Source: Planosporangium mesophilum
GTDB taxonomy: Bacteria > Actinomycetota > Actinomycetes > Mycobacteriales > Micromonosporaceae
Length of the DNA stretch: 61,198 nucleotides
NCBI RefSeq assembly: GCF_016863255.1
Contig: NZ_BOON01000038.1
Span: 1-61,198, forward strand
Direction of reading: 5' to 3'
The stretch's first letter is position 1, and each line of letters starts with the position of its first letter. The position numbers were made by a program, and so were the translations under genes. The notes under the pieces were generated by a model, which did not search any database, was not told the DNA's origin, and worked only from the letters and a program-made list of their open reading frames with translations. Shown here piece after piece: positions 35,821-44,066 of the stretch.

Positions 35821-37458
35821 ATGTCTGAGCTTCCTTCTTCTGGCCCTTCGGTACGGCCCGCCGGGGGCCTGGCCAACTGGGTTGCCAACCGCTCGATGCG
35901 GGTCAAGTTCATGCTCGTGATCACTGTCGGCGCCCTCGTCTCGACGGCGATCGGGGTCACCGGCCTGGTGGGCATGTCATCGATGCAGGTGAAGTCCCAG
36001 CAGATGTACACGCAGAACCTGTTGTCCCTGAACAGCCTCGCGACAATGCACCGCAGCATGCTCAGCAGCCGCATCGATGCGCTCAACGCGGCCATCGCCA
36101 CCGACGCCAAGGGCGTCGAGAGCGCGCTGAGCAAGATCCCGGACGAGGACGCCGCCTTCGACAAGGCGCTCGCGTCGTACCTCGCGACCGACGGCACCGG
36201 GCATGGAGCCCAGGTCGCCAAGCTGCGGCAGGGGATCTCCGAATACCGGCAGGTCCGCGAGGCCAAGCTCGTCCCGGCCGCACGCGCTCACGACCTCGCC
36301 ACCTTCGTGCGGGTACGGGACACCGAATCCAAGCCCGCGATCACCGCGATGACCACGGCCCTCGACGACCTGACCCGTATCGAGACCGCCGCTGCAGAAA
36401 AGGCCAACCAGGACTCGTACCGCACGTACTCGTTGGCGCGGCTGACGCTGCTGGGGTTCCTGGTCGCCGGTGTGCTGCTGGCGGTGGTGGTCGGCCTGTA
36501 CCTCGCCCGGCTTGTCGTCAACGCGGTGAGGAGGGTCGGCGCCGTGGTCTCCGCGATCGGTGACGGCGACCTCAGCCAGTCGGTCGGAGTGTCGAGCCGT
36601 GACGAGATCGGCCGGATGGCCACCGCACTCGACCGTGCGAATGCCCGTACCCGCGAGACGATCGCTGCGGTCGCGACCAGCGCCGGTACGCTCGCCTCCA
36701 GCTCCGAAGAGCTGTCCGCGACCAGCCAGCAGATCGCGGCGTCCGCCGAGGAGACGTCCACCCAGGCCGAGGCGGTGTCGGCCACTGCCGAGCAGGTGTC
36801 GCGCAACGTGCAGACGCTCGCCGCCGGCTCCGAGCAGATGGAGGCGTCCATCAAGGAGATCGCGCACAGCGCCGCCGAGGCCGCCCAGGTCGCCGCCCGG
36901 GCGGTGGCATCGGCGGAGAGCGCGAGCGCGACCGTCACCAAGCTGGGTGAGTCGTCGGCCGAGATCGGCAGCGTGGTCAGGGTGATCACCTCGATCGCCG
37001 ACCAGACCAACCTGCTCGCGCTCAACGCCACCATCGAGGCGGCCCGCGCCGGAGAGGCCGGCAAGGGCTTCGCGGTGGTCGCCAGCGAGGTCAAGGACCT
37101 CGCTCACGAGACCGCCAAGGCCACGGAGGACATCGCCGGTCGCATCGACGACATCCAGCAGGAAGTGGCGGCGGCCGTCGCGGCGATCTCCGAGATCGGC
37201 ACCGTGATCGCGGCCATCAACGACTCGCAGGTCACCATCGCCTCCGCCGTGGAGGAGCAGACCGCGACGACCAGAGAAATCAGTCGCAACGTCGCCCAGG
37301 CCGCCACCGGGTCCGGGATGATCGCCGACAACATCGGCGTCGTCGCGACGGCGGCACAGAACACCAGTAGCGGTGTCACCCAGTCGCAGGCCGCCGCGTC
37401 CGAACTTGCCCGCATGTCGGCGCACCTGCAACAAGTGGTGGGTCAGTTCTCGTACTGA
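35821..37458 (+). CDS. Methyl-accepting chemotaxis protein
   Basis: A 545-residue transmembrane chemoreceptor. Membrane helices near 31-50 and 208-231 flank a roughly 150-residue extracellular four-helix-bundle sensor; a HAMP domain follows ([17 protein letters not shown]), then the long cytoplasmic hairpin. The hairpin tip is intact: [38 protein letters not shown], which docks CheA and CheW. There is no C-terminal CheR-binding pentapeptide. It is the only chemotaxis gene here. The ribosome site is weak. Position next to a sugar importer suggests, but does not prove, a nutrient ligand. Confidence 0.93.
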   Translation: MSELPSSGPSVRPAGGLANWVANRSMRVKFMLVITVGALVSTAIGVTGLVGMSSMQVKSQQMYTQNLLSLNSLATMHRSMLSSRIDALNAAIATDAKGVESALSKIPDEDAAFDKALASYLATDGTGHGAQVAKLRQGISEYRQVREAKLVPAARAHDLATFVRVRDTESKPAITAMTTALDDLTRIETAAAEKANQDSYRTYSLARLTLLGFLVAGVLLAVVVGLYLARLVVNAVRRVGAVVSAIGDGDLSQSVGVSSRDEIGRMATALDRANARTRETIAAVATSAGTLASSSEELSATSQQIAASAEETSTQAEAVSATAEQVSRNVQTLAAGSEQMEASIKEIAHSAAEAAQVAARAVASAESASATVTKLGESSAEIGSVVRVITSIADQTNLLALNATIEAARAGEAGKGFAVVASEVKDLAHETAKATEDIAGRIDDIQQEVAAAVAAISEIGTVIAAINDSQVTIASAVEEQTATTREISRNVAQAATGSGMIADNIGVVATAAQNTSSGVTQSQAAASELARMSAHLQQVVGQFSY

Positions 37459-37509
37459 CCCTCCATCGAGTCGACGCGCGGGCCCCACCGCGGCCGCCGT
37501 ATTCGTGGT

Positions 37510-37550
37510 CACCCAGAGTCTTGGTCGTCATCGCGACCAAACTCTGGGTG
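37510..37550. terminator. Hairpin after the chemoreceptor gene
   Basis: Arms 37510-37527 and 37534-37550: ten base pairs (CACCCAGAGT), a one-base bulge, then seven more (TTGGTCG), with a 6-base loop. It begins 51 bases after the chemoreceptor stop and ends where the folE remnant begins. Confidence 0.6.
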
Positions 37551-37848
37551 GGCGCATCCTGGGATTGTCCAAACCCGCCCGCGTGGTCGAGCTGTTCGCC
37601 CACGGGCCCCAGGTCCAGGAGCGCCTCACCAAACAGGTCCGGACTGGCTGACCACCCACCTGCGCCCCCGCGGCGGCGGGGTGGTCGTCGAGGCCGAACA
37701 CCTGTGCGTGACCCTGCGCGGCGTCCAGGCCGTCGGCGCCACGACCATCACCTCGACCCTGCTGGGCAACCTGCGCGAAGATGTCCGGTCCCGCGCCGAG
37801 TTCTTCACCCTCGCCGGGGTCGGCGCGCGTCGAACCGGCGCACCATGA
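37550..37848 (+). pseudogene. folE: GTP cyclohydrolase I remnant, truncated and frameshifted
   Basis: Two frames together match the C-terminal half of GTP cyclohydrolase I, the first enzyme of folate synthesis. The first (37550-37651) reads LGLSKPARVVELFAHGPQ then VQERLTKQ and stops; the second, one frame off, runs from about 37642 with DWLTTHLRPRGG, VVVEAEHLCVTLRGV and RAEFFTLAG to a stop at 37846. A loss of one base near 37640 would explain the break. The N-terminal half with the first zinc ligands is absent, and the hairpin at 37510 takes its place, so it cannot make active enzyme. An intact folE presumably exists elsewhere. Confidence 0.85.
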
Positions 37849-37868
37849 ATACCGGAAGGGAGAGCGCG

Positions 37869-39095
37869 ATGCCAGAAGACCGCACATTCGTGATCGTCGG
37901 CGCGGGGTTGGCCGGGGCGAAGGCCGTACAGACCCTGCGCGAGGAGGGCTTCGACGGCCGCATCATCCTGGTCGGCGAGGAGGCCGAGCACCCGTACGAA
38001 CGGCCGCCCCTGTCCAAGGGCCTGCTGACCGGCTCCGCCGAACCCGGCAGCGTGTTCGTGCACGAGGCCGGCTGGTACGCCGACCACGACGTCGACCTGC
38101 GTACCGGCACCCGCGCGACCGCGATCGACCGGGCCGGCCGGCACGTCGAGCTGGTCGGCGGCGAGCGGGTCGGCTACGACGCGCTGCTGCTCGCCACCGG
38201 CGCCACCCCGCGAGCCCTGCCCGTCCCCGGCGCCGAGCTGGACGGGGTACTGACGCTGCGGACCCTCGCCGACCACGCCCGGATCGACGCCGCCCTGACC
38301 GACGGCGCCCGGGTGGTGATCATCGGCGCGGGCTGGATCGGGCTGGAGGTCGCCGCCGCGGCCCGGCAGCGCGGCGCGGCCGTCACCGTCGTCGAGGTGG
38401 CCGAGCTGCCACTGCAACGGGTCCTCGGCGACGAGATCGCCCGCGTCTTCGCCGACCTGCACCGCGACCACGACGTCGCCTTCCACTTCGGTACCGGGGT
38501 CCGCGAGCTCCGCGGCGACGGGCGGGTCTCCTCGGTACTGCTGACCGACGGCACCGAGCTGGCGTGCGACACCGTCGTCGTGGCCGCCGGCGTACGCCCG
38601 AACACCGACCTGGCCGAGCGCGCCGGCCTCGCCGTCGACAACGGCGTCGTCGTCGACCATGCCCTGCGCAGCACCGTCGACCCGTCCGTCTACGCCGCCG
38701 GGGACGTGGCCAACGCCTACCATCCGCCGCTGCGCCGCAACATCCGCGTCGAGCACTGGGCCAACGCCCTCAACGGCGGTCCCGCGGCGGCCCGTTCGAT
38801 GCTCGGCCAGCCGGTCAGCTACGACCGGCTGCCGTACTTCTTCACCGACCAGTACGACCTGGGGATGGAGTACACCGGGTACGCCCCGCCCGGCGACGTC
38901 GACCGGGTCGTCGTGCGCGGCGACGTCGCCAAGCGCGAGTTCATCGCCTTCTGGACCGCCGGCGGGCGGGTACTGGCCGGCATGAACGTCAACATCTGGG
39001 ACGTGGCGGGGCCGATCGGAGAGCTGATCCGGTCCGGGCGCGCGGTCGACCCGGAGCGCCTCGCCGACCCCCGGGTACCGCTGGAGGAGGCGTAG
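37869..39095 (+). CDS. FAD-dependent oxidoreductase (ferredoxin/rubredoxin reductase type)
   Basis: A 408-residue flavoprotein that moves electrons from NAD(P)H to a small iron-sulfur carrier, often for a P450 or oxygenase. FAD site FVIVGAGLAGAKAVQTLREEGF, active-site lead YERPPLSKGLL, NAD(P) site VVIIGAGWIGLEVAAAARQRGA, and VYAAGDVANAYHP for the second FAD contact; a C-terminal reductase domain follows. GGAAGGGAGAG precedes ATG 37869. No ferredoxin or P450 gene is adjacent, so the partner is unknown. Confidence 0.92.
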   Translation: MPEDRTFVIVGAGLAGAKAVQTLREEGFDGRIILVGEEAEHPYERPPLSKGLLTGSAEPGSVFVHEAGWYADHDVDLRTGTRATAIDRAGRHVELVGGERVGYDALLLATGATPRALPVPGAELDGVLTLRTLADHARIDAALTDGARVVIIGAGWIGLEVAAAARQRGAAVTVVEVAELPLQRVLGDEIARVFADLHRDHDVAFHFGTGVRELRGDGRVSSVLLTDGTELACDTVVVAAGVRPNTDLAERAGLAVDNGVVVDHALRSTVDPSVYAAGDVANAYHPPLRRNIRVEHWANALNGGPAAARSMLGQPVSYDRLPYFFTDQYDLGMEYTGYAPPGDVDRVVVRGDVAKREFIAFWTAGGRVLAGMNVNIWDVAGPIGELIRSGRAVDPERLADPRVPLEEA

Positions 39096-39213
39096 CCGGC
39101 GGACGCGATCTGGCACACCGGCTCGGTGATCGTGAAGACTTCGATGTGACCGGAGTACCGCGCCGGTACGGGGGTACCGGGCATGCTCGACGACCTGCCG
39201 GCAGGAGGCGCAG

Positions 39214-42200
39214 ATGCACGACGACCGGATCCTGGTCGAGGAGCGGCTGGCCCGCGCGGTGGACCAGTACCTCCGCCCGGCCGTGTACGGCCCCGGCCGG
39301 CCGCTGGAGGTGACGGCCTGGACGGTGCCGGGCGAACCGGTACCGGTGCGCCAGGCCCTCGACGCGGCGGACTTCGAGAAGGTCACGATCGGCCAGCCCT
39401 GGGGCTCGCCGTGGTCGACGACGTGGTTGCGGGTACGCGGCGACGTCCCGGCCGAGTGGGCGGGTCAGCGGGTGGAGGCCGTCTTCGACCTCGGCTTCGG
39501 CGTGGAGTCGCCCGGCTTCCAGGCCGAGGCGCTGGCGTACACAGCGGACGGCGTACCGATCAAGGGCATCCATCCGCTGAACCGGTACGTACCGGTCACC
39601 GGCGACCGGGTCGACCTGCTGATCGAGGCCGCGGCCAACCCGACCGTCCTGCGGTCGTTCGCGCCGACCGGGCTCGGCGACCGGCTGACCGCGCCGGCCG
39701 AGCCGCTGTACCGGTTCGTCCAGGCCGACCTGGCCCTGCTCCGCGAGCCCGTCTGGCAGCTCGTCCTCGACATCGAGGTGCTCACCGAGCTGATGATGGC
39801 GCTGCCGGAGCACGACCCGCGCCGACACGAGATCCTGCGTGCATTGGAGCGCATGCTCGACACGGTCGACCTGCACGACGTGGCGGGCACGGCCGCGGTC
39901 GCGCGGCAGCGGCTGGCGCCGGTCCTCGCCAGCCCGGCGCACGCCAGCGCCCACCGCATCCGGGCGGTCGGGCACGCCCACATCGACTCGGCGTGGCTGT
40001 GGCCGCTGCGCGAGACGGTCCGCAAGGCCGCCCGTACCTTCGCCAACGTCACCGCCCTCGCCGAGGACTACCCGGAGCTGGTGTTCGCCTGCTCGCAGGC
40101 GCAGCAGTACGCCTGGGTCAGGGACAACCAGCCCCACATCTACGAGCGCATCCGCAAGGCGGTCCGGGCGGGCACGTGGGCGCCGGTCGGCTCGATGTGG
40201 GTCGAGTCCGACGCCAACCTGCCCACCGGCGAGGCGCTGGTCCGCCAACTCACGCACGGCAAGCGGTTCTTCGCCGAGGAGTTCGGTGTCGACACGCAGG
40301 AGATCTGGCTGCCCGACTCGTTCGGGTACACCGCCGCGTTCCCGCAGTTGGCCCGGCTGGCCGGGGTGCGGTGGTTCCTGACCCAGAAGCTGTCGTGGAA
40401 CGAGACGAACCGGATACCCCACCACACCTTCTGGTGGGAGGGCATCGACGGCACCCGGGTCTTCACGCACTTCCCGCCGGTCGACACGTACAACTCGGGG
40501 CTCACCGGCGCGGAGCTGGCGCACGCGGTACGCAACTTCGCCGAGAAGGGCGCCGCGACGACGTCGCTGGTGCCGTTCGGGTACGGCGACGGCGGCGGCG
40601 GCCCCACCCGCGAGATGCTCGAACGCGCCCGGCGGCTGCGCGACCTCGAGGGCTCACCGCGGGTGACGGTCGAGGCCCCGGCCGAGTTCTTCGAACGCGC
40701 GCACGAGGAGTACCCCGACGCACCGACCTGGACCGGCGAGCTGTATCTGGAGAACCACCGCGCCACGTACACCACCCAGGCCGCGATGAAGGCGGGCAAC
40801 CGGCGCAGCGAGCATCTGCTGCGCGAGGCCGAGCTGTGGTCGACCGCGGCGCACCTGCACGCCGGGCTGCCGTACCCGTACGACGACCTGGACCGGATCT
40901 GGAAGCTGGTGCTGCTGCACCAGTTCCACGACATCCTGCCCGGCTCGTCCATCGCCTGGGTGCACCGCGAGGCGCGGGAGACCTACGGACGGATCCGGAC
41001 CGAGCTGGAGGCCCTGATCGCCCGGGCGACCTCGGCACTGTCCACGCGAGACGGTCAGCCGGTCGCCCTGAACGCGGCGCCCCACGACCGGGCGGAGGTC
41101 GTCATCATGCCTGGCGAGGTGCCCGGCCAGCGGCTCTCGGACGGCCGGTCGGCGGTATGGGCGACCGCACCGGCCCAGGGCGTCGGCCCGGTACACCCCG
41201 CCGCCCCCGGCCGGGTCGGCGGGGTGACGGTGGAGCCCGCGCACTCCGACGGCACCGTCCTGGACAACGGCCTCCTCCGGGTCGTCATCGACGACGACGG
41301 GCTGCTGCGCTCGGTACGCGACCTCGTCGCCGACCGCGAACTGCTCGCCCCCGGCGCCCGGGGCAACCTGCTGCAACTGCACCCCGACCACCCCGCCCGC
41401 TGGGACGCCTGGAACATCGACCGGCACTACCTGCATCGGCGTACCGACCTGACGGCCGCCGAGTCGGTGACCGTGACCGACGCCGGCCCGCTGCTGGCCG
41501 CCGTCCGGGTCGAGCGGCGCTTCGGCGACTCCCGGGTGACCCAGACGTACCGCCTGACCGCCGGCGCGGGCCGGCTGGACATCGACACCGAGGTCGACTG
41601 GCACGAGTCGGAAAAGGTGCTCAAGGTCGCGTTCCCGCTCGACCTCCACGCCGACCGGTCCACGGCGGAGATCCAGTTCGGCCACGTGCACCGGCCGCTG
41701 CACACCAACACCAGTTGGGACCGGGCCCGGTACGAGATCTACGCCCACCGCTGGATCCGCGTCGCCGAGCCGGGGTACGGCGTCGCCATCGCCAACGACT
41801 CCACGTACGGCCACGACGCGGCGCGCACGACCCGCGACGAGGACGGGGGTACCACCACGACGGTACGGCTGACCCTGCTGCGCGCGCCGCACAGCCCCGA
41901 CCCGCGGACCGACCAGGGGGCGCACCGCTTCGGGTACGCGCTGGTCGTGGCGGGGGATTTCGACGCCGCGGTCGATGCCGGCTATGCCCTGAACCTGCCG
42001 CTTCGCGTGGTGCCCGGCGACTGCGCGCTCCCGGCGCTGCTGTCGGTGGACCACCCCGCCGTACGGGTGGAGGCGGTCAAGCTGGCCGACGACGCCAGCG
42101 GAGACGTGATCGTACGGCTCTACGAGTCGCGCGGCGGGCGGGCGGCCGCGACGCTACGCCCCGGCTTTCCGTTCGCCCAGGCGACCGAGGTGGACCTGCT

Positions 42201-42315
42201 CGAACGCGAACTCGACCCCGGGCAACGCCGCTGCGGACCGACCAGGCTGCGGGACGACGCGCTCCGACTGTCCCTGCGTCCGTTCCAGGTGGTGACGCTA
42301 CGACTACGCCGATGA
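39214..42315 (+). CDS. Alpha-mannosidase, glycoside hydrolase family 38
   Basis: A 1033-residue enzyme that removes alpha-mannose from glycans or mannosides. Zinc and catalytic motifs: GHAHIDSAWLWPLRE (His254, His256, Asp258) and WLPDSFGYTAAFPQ (nucleophile Asp368), with the family hallmark QFHDILPGSSIAWVHREA around 570. Large C-terminal beta domains complete the fold. No signal peptide, so it should act in the cytoplasm on imported material. It follows the flavoprotein by 118 bases and lies near two sugar importers, one of which may supply it. AGGAGG precedes the ATG. Confidence 0.95.
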   Translation: MHDDRILVEERLARAVDQYLRPAVYGPGRPLEVTAWTVPGEPVPVRQALDAADFEKVTIGQPWGSPWSTTWLRVRGDVPAEWAGQRVEAVFDLGFGVESPGFQAEALAYTADGVPIKGIHPLNRYVPVTGDRVDLLIEAAANPTVLRSFAPTGLGDRLTAPAEPLYRFVQADLALLREPVWQLVLDIEVLTELMMALPEHDPRRHEILRALERMLDTVDLHDVAGTAAVARQRLAPVLASPAHASAHRIRAVGHAHIDSAWLWPLRETVRKAARTFANVTALAEDYPELVFACSQAQQYAWVRDNQPHIYERIRKAVRAGTWAPVGSMWVESDANLPTGEALVRQLTHGKRFFAEEFGVDTQEIWLPDSFGYTAAFPQLARLAGVRWFLTQKLSWNETNRIPHHTFWWEGIDGTRVFTHFPPVDTYNSGLTGAELAHAVRNFAEKGAATTSLVPFGYGDGGGGPTREMLERARRLRDLEGSPRVTVEAPAEFFERAHEEYPDAPTWTGELYLENHRATYTTQAAMKAGNRRSEHLLREAELWSTAAHLHAGLPYPYDDLDRIWKLVLLHQFHDILPGSSIAWVHREARETYGRIRTELEALIARATSALSTRDGQPVALNAAPHDRAEVVIMPGEVPGQRLSDGRSAVWATAPAQGVGPVHPAAPGRVGGVTVEPAHSDGTVLDNGLLRVVIDDDGLLRSVRDLVADRELLAPGARGNLLQLHPDHPARWDAWNIDRHYLHRRTDLTAAESVTVTDAGPLLAAVRVERRFGDSRVTQTYRLTAGAGRLDIDTEVDWHESEKVLKVAFPLDLHADRSTAEIQFGHVHRPLHTNTSWDRARYEIYAHRWIRVAEPGYGVAIANDSTYGHDAARTTRDEDGGTTTTVRLTLLRAPHSPDPRTDQGAHRFGYALVVAGDFDAAVDAGYALNLPLRVVPGDCALPALLSVDHPAVRVEAVKLADDASGDVIVRLYESRGGRAAATLRPGFPFAQATEVDLLERELDPGQRRCGPTRLRDDALRLSLRPFQVVTLRLRR

Positions 42316-42377
42316 GGCTCGGCCGGTGAGGTTGCCGCCGGGTCGGGACGCTGCGGCGATACGTCCGTTCGGGTGAC

Positions 42378-42426
42378 CCTTAAATCATCTTCCGGCCGGC
42401 CCTAAGCAGACCTTAAACGATCTTCC
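42378..42426 (+). promoter_or_regulatory. Phased direct repeats upstream of the DivIVA-domain gene
   Basis: CCTTAAATCATCTTCC (42378) and CCTTAAACGATCTTCC (42411) lie 33 bases apart, with a degenerate copy CCCTAAGCAGACC at 42400. Spacings of 22 and 11 put all three on one helix face, the arrangement bound by OmpR-family response regulators. The tract is AT-rich for this genome. The binding factor is inferred, not known. Confidence 0.5.
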
Positions 42427-42511
42427 AATCTTGGTCGGCGCCCTCTAGCGTGGGAAAAATGACTCGGAAGCTCGATCCCTCGACCGGGCTGGGAATACAC
42501 GGGAGTTGTCG

Positions 42512-43108
42512 GTGAGTACCCCCGTCGACCCGGGCCCCGTCCGTCACTTCGGCCGCACGCTCACCGCGGAAGAGGCACGCACGGCGACCTTCCCGCAGTC
42601 CCAGCTCGCATGGCGGGGTTACTCGGAAGACTCCGTCAACGAATTCGTCGCGCGGGCCGCGGACGCGCTCGAGGCGGCCGAACAGGACTACGGTGCACTA
42701 CGCGCCGAGGTCGAACGGCTACGCGGCTTCTATCGCGAGCACGGCACCGACGTCGACCGGGTCGCGGAGCCGCGGCGCCCCCGCCGTCGCACCGGTTGGC
42801 TGGTCAACGAGGTGGAGCGGTACACCGAGACCCACCTGAACCTGGCCATCGCCTGTGCGGACAGTGCCGTCGACGACGACCCGCAGACCAGCGGACAGCA
42901 GCTGTACCACGCTCGGGTCCGGGCACGCCTGCTCGTGGAGGACATGATCTCGGCGTTCCTGGCCGATCCTCGCAACCGGGTACGGACCGAGGACGAGCTG
43001 CAGTTGCTGAGCCAGTGGCTGCGCGGCTTCGGCGACGCGTTCCTGGCGCAGGTGGATGCCATGGTCCAGGTGGCCGACGGTCGACTCCGATCCGTGACCC
43101 GCCGATAA
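42512..43108 (+). CDS. DivIVA-domain protein
   Basis: A 198-residue cytoplasmic protein. The N-terminal 60 residues match the DivIVA lipid-binding/coiled-coil motif: LTAEEARTATFPQSQLAWRGYSEDSVNEFV followed by coiled-coil to about 75. The rest is helical and charged without a named family. DivIVA proteins mark curved membrane at poles and septa and recruit growth or signalling proteins; this one is shorter than the main actinobacterial Wag31/DivIVA and is likely a paralogue. GTG 42512 is preceded by GGGAG; a TTG 6 bases upstream overlaps that site. Phased repeats upstream suggest regulation. Confidence 0.8.
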   Translation: MSTPVDPGPVRHFGRTLTAEEARTATFPQSQLAWRGYSEDSVNEFVARAADALEAAEQDYGALRAEVERLRGFYREHGTDVDRVAEPRRPRRRTGWLVNEVERYTETHLNLAIACADSAVDDDPQTSGQQLYHARVRARLLVEDMISAFLADPRNRVRTEDELQLLSQWLRGFGDAFLAQVDAMVQVADGRLRSVTRR

Positions 43109-43164
43109 CTGATCAGTACCGCCGCCGCAAAACCGACTCCGCGACATGACCCGAGGAGTACAGG

Positions 43165-43968
43165 TTGGACGTGCTGAGCTGGGTACCGGACGGTGTCGAC
43201 GTCACCGTGCCCAACGTCGCTCGCGCCTACGACTACTACCTCGGGGGCTACCACAACTTCGCCGCCGACCGGGAGTTCGTGGCGCGGGTCGAGGTGGCCA
43301 TGCCCGGCTTCAGCTACGCCGCGCAGGCCAACCGGGCGTTCCTGGGCCGGGCGGTGCGCTGGCTGGTGGACGCCGGCGTACGGCAGTTCCTCGACATCGG
43401 CTCGGGCATCCCGACACTGGGCAACGTGCACGAGGTGGCCCGGCAGTCGGCGCCCGACGCGCGGGTGGTCTACGTCGACATCGACCCGGTGGCGGTCGCG
43501 CACGGCCGGATGATCCTGGCCGACGACCCGTACGCCACGTCCATCGAGGCCGACCTGCGCCGCCCCGCCGAGATCCTCGGCCACCCCGAGGTGCTCCAAC
43601 TGCTGGACTTCTCCCAGCCGACGGCGGTACTGCTGATGGCGGTGCTGCACTTCGTCCCCGACTCCGACGACCCGGCCGGCATCATCGCCCGGCTCCGCGA
43701 CGGGCTCGCCCCCGGCAGCTACCTCGCAATCTCCCACGTCACCGCCTCGACGCACCGGCGGGAGATCGAGCAGGTCCGGCGGCTCTACCAGCACACGCTG
43801 ACGCCCGGCCTACCGCGTGCACCGAGACAGGTCAAGAAACTGCTGGCCGGTCTGGACCTCGTCAAACCCGGCCTCACGCGCGTCGACGACTGGTTACCCG
43901 ACTCGATGCGGGCGACCCGCCATCCACAGGCCGAGGTGATGTTGGGGGCGGTGGGCCGCACGCGGTAG
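43165..43968 (+). CDS. SAM-dependent methyltransferase of the DUF574 type
   Basis: A 267-residue protein of the actinobacterial S-adenosyl methyltransferase group (formerly DUF574), very abundant in these bacteria and mostly uncharacterised. It shows the opening PNVARAYDYYLGGYHNFAAD, the SAM loop FLDIGSGIPTLGNVHEVA, VVYVDIDPVAVAHGRM and TAVLLMAVLHFVPDSDD. The start is TTG 43165 with GAGGAG about 6 bases upstream. It follows the DivIVA-domain gene by 56 bases and may share its transcript. Confidence 0.88.
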   Translation: MDVLSWVPDGVDVTVPNVARAYDYYLGGYHNFAADREFVARVEVAMPGFSYAAQANRAFLGRAVRWLVDAGVRQFLDIGSGIPTLGNVHEVARQSAPDARVVYVDIDPVAVAHGRMILADDPYATSIEADLRRPAEILGHPEVLQLLDFSQPTAVLLMAVLHFVPDSDDPAGIIARLRDGLAPGSYLAISHVTASTHRREIEQVRRLYQHTLTPGLPRAPRQVKKLLAGLDLVKPGLTRVDDWLPDSMRATRHPQAEVMLGAVGRTR

Positions 43969-44066
43969 CGTCAACCGGGTCTGGATCCCGCCCGGCGTCG
44001 GGCCGATAATCGATGGGCCGGCGGACATCCGCGGCGGGACGCTCCACGATGGAAGGCGCGCACCAG

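Noticed and set aside
39183-42329. A 1048-codon frame overlapping the GH38 gene in another + frame
   Set aside because: The translation is Arg/Pro/Gly-rich low complexity; the GH38 frame has all catalytic motifs.
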